Assembly: GCA_964396415.1 (NCBI GenBank)
Contig: CAYNFM010000065.1
Location: 1 to 20,602, forward strand
Source of the DNA: UBA1306 sp964396415
GTDB lineage: Bacteria > Spirochaetota > Spirochaetia > Treponematales > Rectinemataceae
Reading direction: 5' to 3'
Length of the DNA: 20,602 nucleotides
The position numbers and the translations under genes were made by a program. Within the stretch, counting starts at the first letter, position 1, and every line of letters begins with the position of its first letter. Under the pieces are notes generated by a model. That model worked only from the letters and a program-made list of their open reading frames with translations, did no database searches and was not told the origin of the DNA. This document shows positions 5,878-14,117 of the stretch, in pieces.

Positions 5878-8028
5878 CTAGAGGCGGGCCAGCAGGGCCG
5901 AGGCGCGCCCGCGCAGGGCGGCCATGTCCCGTCGGGTCTTTACGACGAAGGGGTTATCCTCGGGACAGCCGACCACCGCGCGCATCTCGGCCTCGCTCCG
6001 GAAGGTCGCCTTGCGGAATCTGTTGGAATGGTCCTTGGCTCGGGTCGCGTAGACATGGGCTTCCACCTGCGAGCTGAGCTTGACGAGGTCGCGCAGGGCG
6101 GAGCCGAGGAGCTCGGCCGGCGCCGGCGCCGGCGAGAGGATACGCAGCACGGCCCAGGCGTGCTCGGCCTTGTCGGAGGGATACTCTTCGGCGAGTCGCG
6201 CGTACTCCGCGTGCATCGCATGCCAGTCGCGCAGCGAGCCCGAGCGCGCCTTGGAGAGAAGGGCCTCGACCTTGGACGACGGCGCCAGCTGGCCGCCCAG
6301 GTTCTCCCATGAAGTCTCCCGCGCGCGGGCGCGGGTATCGAGGGCGCCGAGGGCCGACTCGAGGGCGGGAGCGGTCGCGGCGAGGCCCGGGGTCTCGAGC
6401 CATTGCAGGACTGCGTTTCCCGCGTACCACTGCAGCATCTCGCGATATGCCGCGAGGGCGCGACGCGGTCGCCTGAGCACGACTTTCCTTCCCGAATTCT
6501 CGACGAGTCGCGGCGGCAGGTCGATGAATTCGGGATCGCCGTCGGCGTTTCTCGCCCAATCTTCGATCAGGCGCATAGCTTCGATCATCTCCTCGGCGGT
6601 ATCGGGGGCGAAGGGCGAGAACTCGATCGCCTGGATCCTGACCGCGCGCTTGTCGCGAGCCAGGAATTTGCTTTCGTTGCGCATGAGGGCGTAGAGGTTG
6701 TGCGACCACCAGTAGGCGGGCACGAGCACCAGGCGATTGCGCGAGGGGTCGTCGTCGACGAGGCAGAAGGGGAGGGGAAGGTCGATCTCGAATCGATAAT
6801 CGCCTTTCGATAGGAGGCAGAACGAGGCGAAGCGCGAGGAATGCTTTACCGAGGCCGACAGGCCGGGCCAGAAGCCGCGCCCCGCCTCGACCTCGCCGTC
6901 GTTGGCGCGGGAGTTGTGGTTGGAGCCTATCGTCGCGCCGGCCGCTATGTTCGATTGGCCTCGTACGAGGGCCGCGATGAGGAAGCTCGTATTGTGGTGC
7001 TGCTCGTGGCCGGGGAAGATGAGGTTGTTGAGCATCTCGCAGCAGGAGACGGTCGAATTATCGCCGAGCACCGAGTGGATGAGCCTGGCTCCGTATTTGA
7101 GCGAGGAGTTGGGTCCCAGGACGAAGCGCACCGCCTTGCATCCGTAAAATATCCTGCAACCCCTGCCCACTATGCCGTTGACCAGCTCGACGCCCTCGCC
7201 GATCTGCGTGCGCTCGACGTCGCTGGAGAGTATCGTAAGGTTCTTCAGCTTGTTGGCGCCCTTGACGTAGGCGGACTCGCCTATCGCGACATCCTTCACG
7301 ATTCGGTTGGACTTGAGCACGGAAGCCCTGCCGATCGTGCCGTAGCGCCCGCGCCTCCGATCGTACATCGAGTCGGTCATCGCCCTGAACGAGGCTATGA
7401 GAGCCGGGTCGCCGCGGCGGCGGGCCCAGAGGTAGGCGTCGGCGCAGATCATGTCCTTGAAGGGCGGTACGGAGCGCCCGCCCGCCTCGTTCATGAGGTC
7501 GAGCTCGACGCGGAGCTCCTCGGCCTCGCCCTCCATGACGATGCCGTTGCCGAACTTGGAGTGGTTGGAGACGTGGATTTCGTCGTTGGATAATAGGATG
7601 CAGCCATCGCCGATTATATAATGGGCGATGTAGGAACAGTCGTGGATGGCGCAATCGTCGCCGATGTCGCAGGCGACGATCCTCGAGTTGGTGATGCCGG
7701 CGGGAGCGACGAGGTCGTGGTGCTCGATCGCCAAGCGCTTGATGGCGCCCAGGCGGACGAGGCCGGCGAATTCGCAGTTGCGGACGATCTCCGGAGCGAA
7801 TGGCTCCGTTACGCGGATGAGGCTCCAGTCCGCGCATCGGTTGCCGTTCTCGACGAGGGCAGCTAGTTCGGGCCCCGAGAGGCCCCGATAGGAGGACGCC
7901 GCGCGGCCCAATGCCGTCTCGAGCTGCGAGTCGCGTATCAGATATTCGTCCTCGCCCGGCTCCAGAAAGTCATTCGGGACGAAACCCGATCCGTAGGCTT
8001 CCGCTTCGAGTATACGGATATCGTTCAT
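5878..8028 (-). CDS. DUF4954 family protein with left-handed beta-helix
   Basis: The protein has 716 residues from the start MNDIRILEAEAYGSGF. The frame extends 32 codons further upstream, but that part looks non-coding and would overlap the divergent gene at 8123. The central part (roughly residues 80-440) is rich in hexapeptide-like turns such as NSRIVACDIGDDCAIHDCS and VLGPNSSLKYGARLIHSV, predicting a parallel beta-helix like nucleotide-sugar acyl- or nucleotidyltransferases. The signatures HEQHHNTSFLIA and IGSNHNSRANDGE are what I recall of DUF4954. The C-terminal ~250 residues are mostly helical. No signal peptide is seen, so it is probably cytoplasmic. The substrate is unknown; a link to sugar-nucleotide or envelope metabolism is only suggested by the fold. 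It converges on serC with 42 bases between the stops. Confidence 0.85.
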   Translation of the reverse strand: MNDIRILEAEAYGSGFVPNDFLEPGEDEYLIRDSQLETALGRAASSYRGLSGPELAALVENGNRCADWSLIRVTEPFAPEIVRNCEFAGLVRLGAIKRLAIEHHDLVAPAGITNSRIVACDIGDDCAIHDCSYIAHYIIGDGCILLSNDEIHVSNHSKFGNGIVMEGEAEELRVELDLMNEAGGRSVPPFKDMICADAYLWARRRGDPALIASFRAMTDSMYDRRRGRYGTIGRASVLKSNRIVKDVAIGESAYVKGANKLKNLTILSSDVERTQIGEGVELVNGIVGRGCRIFYGCKAVRFVLGPNSSLKYGARLIHSVLGDNSTVSCCEMLNNLIFPGHEQHHNTSFLIAALVRGQSNIAAGATIGSNHNSRANDGEVEAGRGFWPGLSASVKHSSRFASFCLLSKGDYRFEIDLPLPFCLVDDDPSRNRLVLVPAYWWSHNLYALMRNESKFLARDKRAVRIQAIEFSPFAPDTAEEMIEAMRLIEDWARNADGDPEFIDLPPRLVENSGRKVVLRRPRRALAAYREMLQWYAGNAVLQWLETPGLAATAPALESALGALDTRARARETSWENLGGQLAPSSKVEALLSKARSGSLRDWHAMHAEYARLAEEYPSDKAEHAWAVLRILSPAPAPAELLGSALRDLVKLSSQVEAHVYATRAKDHSNRFRKATFRSEAEMRAVVGCPEDNPFVVKTRRDMAALRGRASALLARL

Positions 8029-8122
8029 CGTTTGAATGAGGATATCCTCTGTACGATGCGGGAGCAAGGCCCCGGGGCGACCGGGGTATTGACCAATAGA
8101 CGCCTTTTTGCCATGGTAGGCC

Positions 8123-8698
8123 ATGAGTTCCCGGGAAACGGCCCTAGACGAACGCCTGGTCCCCGATGTCGACAGGGTGGCTTTCGAGACGCTGCCCCTT
8201 CTCGTCGGCGCCGACGACGCGAGACGCGGCCGCTATGCCGTCCAACTGGCCGATATCCTCGGGAACGCCGGCGAGTTCCAGCAATACGCAAACGGTCCCG
8301 CGCCCGAGCGCCTGGCGCGGATAGACCGCCTCCTTCGCATCTTCCGCGAGAATGTAGAGCTCCTCGTCCACAAGACCTGGGTGGAAAAATCGGAAGAGAA
8401 GCCCAAGGATCGCCTCCTCGAGGATCTTCTCGCCTTCGAGCGCGAGTTCCGCGACGGAGCCGTATGTCCAGCCTTCAAGCGTTTCGTGGCCCTCGCCAAC
8501 TCCATCGCCAGCCTTCTCTTCGGTCATCAGAGCAAGGCCGAGGACTTTCTCGCCTATTGCTTCCGCATCGACCCCAAGTTCGGCCTCTTCTTCTGGTACG
8601 TGAACGAGCTCGAGAAGCAGGCGCGCGAAGGCTTCTGCTCGGACGAACTCATGACCGTAGAGACCCTCCTCGGGATCTACGTCCTTTCCAGCTTCTGA
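8123..8698 (+). CDS. Hypothetical helical cytoplasmic protein
   Basis: The 191-residue product has no signal peptide or membrane segment and looks almost wholly alpha-helical, with charged stretches such as WVEKSEEKPKDRLLEDLLAFEREF in two parts around residue 90. Its C-terminal half contains SIASLLFGHQSKAEDFLAYCF and FGLFFWYVNELEKQ. I do not recognise a family. It is transcribed away from the DUF4954 gene, with 94 bases between the two starts, and lies 91 bases before the radical SAM gene. The frame is well filled and the opposite frames look like shadows, so I take it as real. The ribosome-binding site is weak (GGTAGG, five bases before the ATG once counted to 8123). Confidence 0.65.
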   Translation: MSSRETALDERLVPDVDRVAFETLPLLVGADDARRGRYAVQLADILGNAGEFQQYANGPAPERLARIDRLLRIFRENVELLVHKTWVEKSEEKPKDRLLEDLLAFEREFRDGAVCPAFKRFVALANSIASLLFGHQSKAEDFLAYCFRIDPKFGLFFWYVNELEKQAREGFCSDELMTVETLLGIYVLSSF

Positions 8699-8789
8699 CG
8701 CCGGGGATCCCGCCGCGCCTCCGCCCATCCGCGGCTTGAGGCTTGGCGCATGGGGTGCTTAATGCGTCGAGCCTTGACGAGGGGGGAGA

Positions 8790-9950
8790 GTGGCGCGGAT
8801 TCGGGAATGCCTCGTGATGGCCAAGCCCGCGGGGCCGCGCTGCAATCTGCGTTGCGACTACTGCTATTATCTCGACAAGGAAGAATCCTTCTCGAGCCTT
8901 CCCTGGCCCATGCCCGAGAAGCTCCTGGAGCGCTATATCGCGGAGCGCATCGAGAGCTCCCCGGGACCCTCGACCCATTTCGAATGGCACGGAGGAGAGC
9001 CTACCCTCCTCGGTCTCGACTACTTTCGCCGAATCGCGAGGATCCAGCGCGCCCGCCTGCCTCGGGGGAGGTCGGTCACGAACGGGATCCAGACCAACGG
9101 AACCTTGATCGACGAAGAATGGGCGGCATTCTTCGCTAGCGAGGGCTTCTCGGTCGGCCTGAGCCTGGATGGGCCGGCCGAGCTGCACGACCGCCATAGG
9201 AAAGGCAGGGGCGGGGCGCCCAGCCACGCGGCGGTCATGCGCGCCTTGGGCCTATTGAAGGAAAGAGGCGTATTCGTCAACATCCTCTGCGTCCTCCACG
9301 AGGGCAACGTCGCCTTTCCCGAGCGCGTATACTCCTTTTTCAAGGGCGAGGGCGTCAAATACCTGCAGTTCCTCCCTCTCGTCCCGCGGCCGAGCCGGGC
9401 GGGCGCGGCTTCCGGGAATGCCGGAGCGGCGGCCGCTCCGGAGGCGATAGGCGATTTTCTGTGCGCCGTCTTCGATCTGTGGATACGCGAGGACGTCGGA
9501 CGCATCGTGGTGCAGGCCTTCGACGAGGCGCTCCGCCCCATCTACGGCGCCCCCCATGCCCTGTGCGTCCACCGCGAGACCTGCGGCGACGTCGCCGTCC
9601 TCGAGCGCGACGGGAGCTTTTACGCCTGCGACCATTTCGTAGACGGCGAGCACATGATTGGAAACTTGGGCGAGCGCAGCCTGGCCGAGCTTTCCTCCGA
9701 CCCGCGCATGCTCGCATTCGGCCGGGCCAAGCGGGACGCGCTGCCGCGAGCCTGCCTGGATTGCGAAGTCCTGGCCTCCTGCAACGGCGGCTGCCCCAAG
9801 GATCGCTTCGTCGATGTCCCGGGGACCGTGGGCCTCAATTACCTCTGCGCGGCCTACAAGCGCTTCTTCCTCCATTCTAGGCCGCAGCTGATCCGCCTTG
9901 CCGCTCACATGAAAGCGGGGAAGAGTCTCAGGAGCTTCGCTACCGGATGA
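8790..9950 (+). CDS. Radical SAM/SPASM enzyme, anaerobic sulfatase-maturating type
   Basis: The 386-residue protein starts at GTG 8790 behind a G-rich GGGGGGAG (8781-8788). An inner ATG (8817) would remove only nine residues. It carries the radical SAM cluster CNLRCDYC (C18, C22, C25), EWHGGEPTLLG, and NGIQTNGTLID. C-terminal cysteines (CVHRETCGD, FYACDHFVDGE, ACLDCEVLASCNGGCPKDR, and LCAAYKRFF) form the SPASM domain with its extra iron-sulfur clusters. This set matches anSME, which oxidises a cysteine or serine of sulfatases to formylglycine without oxygen. It implies an anaerobic lifestyle and sulfatases elsewhere in the genome, as none lies here. Another SPASM peptide-modifying role is less likely. 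Its last 11 bases overlap the convergent cupin gene. Confidence 0.87.
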   Translation: MARIRECLVMAKPAGPRCNLRCDYCYYLDKEESFSSLPWPMPEKLLERYIAERIESSPGPSTHFEWHGGEPTLLGLDYFRRIARIQRARLPRGRSVTNGIQTNGTLIDEEWAAFFASEGFSVGLSLDGPAELHDRHRKGRGGAPSHAAVMRALGLLKERGVFVNILCVLHEGNVAFPERVYSFFKGEGVKYLQFLPLVPRPSRAGAASGNAGAAAAPEAIGDFLCAVFDLWIREDVGRIVVQAFDEALRPIYGAPHALCVHRETCGDVAVLERDGSFYACDHFVDGEHMIGNLGERSLAELSSDPRMLAFGRAKRDALPRACLDCEVLASCNGGCPKDRFVDVPGTVGLNYLCAAYKRFFLHSRPQLIRLAAHMKAGKSLRSFATG

Positions 9951-10290
9951 TATCCTCCGGATTCTCGTACTTGACGTATTCCTCGCGGAGGGGAGAGAAG
10001 ATCTCGATGGCTACCGAGTCCTCCAGGACTTTCGCCCCGTGCGTCACCCCCGGGGCTATGCACCAGCTGTCGCCGCCGGCGGCTTCGCGGGTATCGTCGC
10101 CGATGGTCAGGCGGAGCCTCCCCTGGATGAGGTAGCCGATCTGCTCGAAAGGATGGCTGTGCGAGGGTAGCTCACTGCCTATCCGCAAGCGGTACTTGGT
10201 CATGAGGGTTTTCTCGCCGTGCACGAGAGTCTTGATCTCGATGCCGGGGAAGATGTCCTTAAAGCCTTTTCCGGAATTGCTGCCTCGCAT
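9940..10290 (-). CDS. Single-domain cupin, KdgF-like
   Basis: The protein has 116 residues from the ATG at 10290, chosen because GAGGAGG lies on the minus strand at 10301-10295, four bases upstream; an ATG seven codons earlier lacks this. Cupin motif 1 is ELPSHSHPFEQIGYLIQG (H44, H46, Q50) and motif 2 is GDSWCIAPGVTHG (H84), so the metal site looks intact. The end, EIFSPLREEYVKY, resembles KdgF, which linearises the unsaturated uronate released from pectin or alginate. I therefore favour a uronate-processing role, but small cupins are hard to assign. It lies 120 bases downstream of the MFS gene on the same strand. An AT-rich stretch with TATATT on the minus strand (10318-10313) could give it its own promoter. 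Confidence 0.68.
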   Translation of the reverse strand: MRGSNSGKGFKDIFPGIEIKTLVHGEKTLMTKYRLRIGSELPSHSHPFEQIGYLIQGRLRLTIGDDTREAAGGDSWCIAPGVTHGAKVLEDSVAIEIFSPLREEYVKYENPEDIIR

Positions 10291-10410
10291 AATGCCTCCT
10301 CTGGCGCGCATGAATATAAAACGAATCTAATACTTTAAGATGAGCGGGGAAAGGAAAGCCCGGACGAAACTCCCGCGACCGCGGGCGCCGATTCGAAAGC
10401 CCGTCGAAGG

Positions 10411-11685
10411 TTAGCCGCTTATATCCTCGAGCTCCCGGTCCTTCGTCTCGGGCAGGAAGACGAGGACGAGGACGGCGCACAGGAGGGGGAAGAGGCCCAT
10501 GAGGCCGACCGCCGGCCCCACGCCGCTCGAGCGCGCCCCCCCCTGCCCGCCAGCCGGATCCGGGGAGGGACCAGCGAAGAGCCCGGCCAGAAGGCCTACC
10601 ATCGTGGGCGCGAGGACCATGCCGACGCGGCCCAGGGTGTTGTTGGTCCAGGCGGCGGCGCTCGCCCGCAGGCGCGTGGGAAAGAGCTCCGCGGTATAGG
10701 TGGAGCAGAGGCTCAGGTAGCTCGTCGCGAAGAAGATGAGGACGACCAGGGAAGCTCCCATGAGGAGGGGCGCGGGAGGGGCGTTGAAGGCGACGAAGGT
10801 CGCGACCGCGCCGAGGCCGAAGAAGAGGACGCAGGTGGGCCTGCGTCCCCATGCGTCCATGAGCCTTCCGGCGACGATGAAACCGGATAGCCCGATAGTA
10901 TAGGAGATCGCCACGATAAGGCTGACCTGGCGGAGTCCCAGCCCGCGGTCGCCCATTGCGAACGTGGTCCAGAAGGTCAGGATGGGCGTGTAGCCGAGGT
11001 ACATGAAAAACCAAAGGCACGCGATGACGACGAGATTCTTCCGATACTTCCTCTCGAGTATCTCGGACCACTTGGGACTGTCGGTCCGGGTCGCTCGATA
11101 CACGGCGTAGCGCCGCGTCTCCCGCAGGCTTAGGCGGACGAAGAACACGATGACGAGCGGAATGATCCCGATCAGATACATCGCCCTCCAGCCGGCGGCG
11201 ACCCTGTCGACGATGGGAAAGATGGCGCTGCCGACGATGCCGCCGATGCCGGCCATGGCTTGCACGACCGCGATGCCGAAGCCGCGCCTGGTCGCGGGCA
11301 GTTCCTCGGCGATGATGACCGTGGAGATGCCCCACTCGGCCACGAGGAACACGCGGGCGAGGAATTGCATGGCGACGAAGCCATAGACGCCGCGGCTGGC
11401 CGCGGTGAGCGCGGTGGCCGCGGTATAGCCGAGGACCGTCCACATCAGGGTCGCCCTGCGGCCGAAATAGTCCCCCAGGCGGAGCACGAAGAAAGCGACG
11501 ATGGTCCCGACGGCGATCGCCGAGGCGGCGAAGCCAGTCTGGAGGATGCTCAAGGAGAATTCCTTCCTGAGGAAGGGCAGAACGAGATTGAGGATGATAA
11601 AATCGTAACCTTCGAAGAAGCTGGCGGTCGACACGAGGAAGATGAGAAAGACATGAGGCTTCGTAAGCCGATCGCCGTGGCTCAT
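10411..11685 (-). CDS. MFS transporter, sugar/organic acid porter type
   Basis: The 424-residue protein has about 12 hydrophobic segments. The first loop motif is RLGDYFGRR (residues about 69-77), with its second-half counterpart RLMDAWGRR. It also carries RETRRY near the middle and ends FLPETKDRELEDISG, as in the sugar-porter and metabolite:H+ symporter families. The first helix region, FFEGYDFIILNLVLPFL, is typical of the aromatic acid/metabolite symporter group. The substrate cannot be read from sequence. The KdgF-like cupin downstream suggests a uronate or other plant-derived carbohydrate or acid. A Gly/Pro-rich insert (SPDPAGGQGGARSSG) before the last helix is unusual. GAGGAG on the minus strand (11698-11693) precedes the ATG by seven bases. 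Confidence 0.85.
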   Translation of the reverse strand: MSHGDRLTKPHVFLIFLVSTASFFEGYDFIILNLVLPFLRKEFSLSILQTGFAASAIAVGTIVAFFVLRLGDYFGRRATLMWTVLGYTAATALTAASRGVYGFVAMQFLARVFLVAEWGISTVIIAEELPATRRGFGIAVVQAMAGIGGIVGSAIFPIVDRVAAGWRAMYLIGIIPLVIVFFVRLSLRETRRYAVYRATRTDSPKWSEILERKYRKNLVVIACLWFFMYLGYTPILTFWTTFAMGDRGLGLRQVSLIVAISYTIGLSGFIVAGRLMDAWGRRPTCVLFFGLGAVATFVAFNAPPAPLLMGASLVVLIFFATSYLSLCSTYTAELFPTRLRASAAAWTNNTLGRVGMVLAPTMVGLLAGLFAGPSPDPAGGQGGARSSGVGPAVGLMGLFPLLCAVLVLVFLPETKDRELEDISG

Positions 11686-11787
11686 CGTGCGTCTCCTCGG
11701 GCTCCGCGGGCTCCGGCCACTATAGGCCCGGCAAGGGCTGGCGGCAAGGTCCCTAACGAATTACTCATGACGGAGTCGCGCGGGCCG

Positions 11788-11816
11788 TTGACAGACGCGT
11801 CGGCAAGCCGGAAAAT
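11788..11816 (+). promoter_or_regulatory. Promoter of the NlpC/P60 gene, possibly leaderless
   Basis: A perfect TTGACA (11788-11793) and GAAAAT (11811-11816, 4 of 6) are spaced by 17 bases. The predicted start at 11822-11824 falls on the ATG at 11824, so the mRNA would have little or no leader. The -10 box overlaps an upstream in-frame ATG (11815), arguing against that codon as the start. Confidence 0.5.
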
Positions 11817-11823
11817 GCGCTCT

Positions 11824-12762
11824 ATGCGCAAGAGGATGGTCGCCTTCGCCGCCTTTGCCCTACTCGCCCCCGCCTTAGCCCTTCTGGCGCTCCCTTCGGA
11901 TAGCGGAAAGCGACGGGCCATCGTCCAGACCGCGCAGTCCTTCGTGGGCGTGCCCTATGTCTACGGCGCCGAGTCGCCTCAGGCCTTCGACTGCTCGGGC
12001 TTCGTGCAGTACGTATATGCCCACGCCGCCGATATCGAGATACCTAGGAATTCAAAGGGACAGTGGGCGGCGGGGACTCCGGTCGACGCGAGCGCCGTCA
12101 AGCCCGGGGATATATTCGTCTTCGACACGGTGGGCGGAGGAGGGCCGAGCCACGTGGCGATATTCCTGGGCGGCGACGAAATGATCCATGCCGTATCCGA
12201 GGGTCCGAGAACAGGCGTAATCGTCTCGCCGGTCGCCGACCGCTATTTCGGGCCGCGGATGATCGGGGCGAGATACTTCATCGTATCAGTTCCGCCGGCC
12301 CCTCCCGCTCCCGCAATCGCCGCCAAACCCGCCGCCGCCAAGCCCGCCACGCCGCCTGCGGCGCTTCCGGCCGCGCCCGTACCTGCGCCTGTACCCGCGG
12401 CCGTCCCCGAACCGCCGCCGGTATCCTCCGAGCCTGCCGTTTCCCAGATCGGCTTCGTGGTCGGGCCAAGGCCCGCGGTCTTCGCCGATAAGATTCCCGC
12501 GGCGACGGGGACCTCCCTCGCCTTTACGATCACCAACGGAACCGGAAGGGGAGGGGTGTTCCATATTTTCTTCTACAAGGCGAGCGTCGACTTCTCGAAG
12601 ATCAGGATCCTCCGCGAGGATAGGGAAGAGATCCCGGCGGGGGGCAGCGTCGAGATCGCGCCCTACCTCTTCACCGAGCCGGGAATCTATCGCCTCAACG
12701 TAAAGACGGCCGACAATACCCAGCTTATGCAGCGCAGCTGGAAGGTCGTTACCGTAAATTGA
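11824..12762 (+). CDS. Secreted NlpC/P60 peptidoglycan endopeptidase
   Basis: The protein has 312 residues. A basic N-terminus and hydrophobic stretch (MRKRMVAFAAFALLAPALAL) form a signal peptide or anchor. The NlpC/P60 domain (about 33-152) has the catalytic cysteine in FDCSGF (C57), the histidine in SHVAIFLG (H110) and a third residue H122 in IHAVSEGP. It would cut peptide cross-links of the cell wall. A linker of about 45 residues of Pro/Ala/Lys (157-200) spans the periplasm or wall. It leads to a C-terminal beta-rich domain (about 205-312) ending LMQRSWKVVTVN that I cannot name; it may bind the envelope. In-frame ATGs at 11815 and 11836 are alternatives. The last 14 bases overlap the convergent araM gene. 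Confidence 0.88.
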   Translation: MRKRMVAFAAFALLAPALALLALPSDSGKRRAIVQTAQSFVGVPYVYGAESPQAFDCSGFVQYVYAHAADIEIPRNSKGQWAAGTPVDASAVKPGDIFVFDTVGGGGPSHVAIFLGGDEMIHAVSEGPRTGVIVSPVADRYFGPRMIGARYFIVSVPPAPPAPAIAAKPAAAKPATPPAALPAAPVPAPVPAAVPEPPPVSSEPAVSQIGFVVGPRPAVFADKIPAATGTSLAFTITNGTGRGGVFHIFFYKASVDFSKIRILREDREEIPAGGSVEIAPYLFTEPGIYRLNVKTADNTQLMQRSWKVVTVN

Positions 12763-14029
12763 AGAGCATGAGGGACAGCTTCTTGATCGTAAAGCGGTCC
12801 CTGAGGTAGTGGGCGTTCCTCAGTCCGAGCCCTATCTCTTCTTCCCCGAGGCCGAGCTCGCGCGGATCGACCGGGCATCCGGCGACAACGAGGAGCCGCG
12901 CCGTCTCGGCGGCGGTCGGCACTGACTCGGCCAAGGCGAGAATATCCTTCCAACCGGCGACGACGCCCTTCTTGAGCGTCTCGTATTCGGCTTCGCCGAT
13001 GGAGAGGAAGCGCTCGTGTCCGAGGATTACCTCCTCGGCGGCGGTACCGAAGGCCTCGCGGATCCGCGCTTCCTCTTCGAGGCGCGGGGGGAGGCGCGAG
13101 CGGGCGAGTCTTTCGACCGCCTCCGCTTCCGTCATGTTCCGCACCCTGTCCCAAAGCCTCGCCGTCTCGAGCGTGCCGATGCCGACTTTGAGCCCGTGCA
13201 GGATCGGGGGCCGGCCCTCGCGAAGGAGGCGCATCTCCCAATAGTGCGAATATTGGTGCTCGGCTCCCGAGGCCGGGCGGGAGTGGCCCGCCTCGGCCAT
13301 GCAGTGTCCCGACTCGACGAGGGCGGCCATGAGCTTTTCGAGGCCCGCAGGTTGGGCCGCCCCTATCGAAGGCGCGGAGTCGACGCAGGCCTGGGCGGCC
13401 GCGACCGAGCGGCGGGCTATGGCCTCGTCGAAGCTCTCGCCCCAGAGAAGAGCGCCGAGCCTCCAGTCGGCCGAGGCCGAGAACTTGCAGAGCATGTCCC
13501 CGAAACCCGCCGCGATCATCGGACGGGGGGCCGATGCCAGGACCTTGGTGTCGGCGAAGATGGCGAGAGGGGCCGCGGCCGGGATCGTCCGCTTCATTCC
13601 TTCCATTATTATGGGCGCGACGACCGACGCGTAGGCGTCCACCGAGGGCGCGGTGGCGAGGCAGACGAAATCGCGCCCCGTTCTGTGGCAGACGAAGCGA
13701 ACGATATCGGTGATGGTGCCGGAGCCGGCGGCGACGTAGATGCGTTCCCGCGGGTCGTCGTCCGCGAGGAGGCGGAGGATGCTGTGGGCGTCCGCCGCGA
13801 GATAGGGGTAGCGGAAGACGGTCGCGCGGGTCGGTAGGCCTGCCGCGCGCAACTCCCCCTCTGCCTCTATGCCTACCGCCGCATATGTCGAGGCATCGGC
13901 GACGAGACGAATCGGGCCGCCTTCGGGTACATTGCCTCCGGTCTTTTCCCTCCCCGCGCAAAAAGCGGATAGGCGCTTGGCTGCGCCGGGGCCGATATCG
14001 ACTACTGCCGGAAGGCGGGGCGAATTCAT
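12749..14029 (-). CDS. araM: sn-glycerol-1-phosphate dehydrogenase, AraM type
   Basis: The protein has 426 residues. It reduces dihydroxyacetone phosphate to sn-glycerol-1-phosphate, the stereoisomer used in archaeal lipids and, in Bacillus, for heptaprenylglyceryl phosphate. The NAD(P)-binding GSGTITD (102-108), APSVDAYAS (127-135), and metal ligands D178 in AGFGDM, H258 in SGAEHQYSHYW and H278 in LHGLKVGIG are all present, so it should be active. CGGAGG on the minus strand (14040-14035) precedes the ATG by five bases. It is divergent from the arabinose regulator and transport operon. In B. subtilis, araM lies within the arabinose operon, so the linkage recurs. The enzyme resembles glycerol dehydrogenases, but the aspartate/histidine blocks and context favour AraM. 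Confidence 0.85.
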   Translation of the reverse strand: MNSPRLPAVVDIGPGAAKRLSAFCAGREKTGGNVPEGGPIRLVADASTYAAVGIEAEGELRAAGLPTRATVFRYPYLAADAHSILRLLADDDPRERIYVAAGSGTITDIVRFVCHRTGRDFVCLATAPSVDAYASVVAPIIMEGMKRTIPAAAPLAIFADTKVLASAPRPMIAAGFGDMLCKFSASADWRLGALLWGESFDEAIARRSVAAAQACVDSAPSIGAAQPAGLEKLMAALVESGHCMAEAGHSRPASGAEHQYSHYWEMRLLREGRPPILHGLKVGIGTLETARLWDRVRNMTEAEAVERLARSRLPPRLEEEARIREAFGTAAEEVILGHERFLSIGEAEYETLKKGVVAGWKDILALAESVPTAAETARLLVVAGCPVDPRELGLGEEEIGLGLRNAHYLRDRFTIKKLSLMLFNLR

Positions 14030-14080
14030 GCAAACCTCCGAGTCGTCTTTGAGCGCTTCGAGTTTATGTTTTTTTCTCGA

Positions 14081-14109
14081 TTGACGGAAGACCTATAGGA
14101 TGATACAAC
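14081..14109 (+). promoter_or_regulatory. Promoter of the LacI-type regulator and ara operon
   Basis: TTGACG (14081-14086, 5 of 6) and TACAAC (14104-14109, 4 of 6) are spaced by 17 bases. An extended -10 TG sits at 14101-14102. The predicted start is near 14116, directly before the first palindromic operator. A T-rich run (14069-14075) lies upstream of the -35. Confidence 0.6.
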
Positions 14110-14117
14110 GGAATCAG

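Noticed and set aside
8062..8094. Promoter-like hexamers in the DUF4954/8123 divergent gap (TTGACC at 8089 on plus, TTGCTC/TATCCT on minus)
   Set aside because: The plus strand has no matching -10 at proper spacing, and the minus pair matches consensus poorly.
8029..8124. Upstream extension of the DUF4954 protein by 32 residues (MAYHGKKASIGQ...)
   Set aside because: It would overlap the start of the divergent gene at 8123, has no family-like sequence, and the inner start MNDIRILEAEA fits better.
10372..10385. CCCGC-GACC-GCGGG hairpin after the MFS gene as its terminator
   Set aside because: The stem has five pairs and only a weak T-rich stretch follows on the minus strand; too poor to call.
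11260..11823. Long open frame upstream of the P60 protein suggesting a much larger protein
   Set aside because: It runs antisense through the MFS gene and is rich in charged shadow-type sequence; the signal peptide at 11824 marks the true start.
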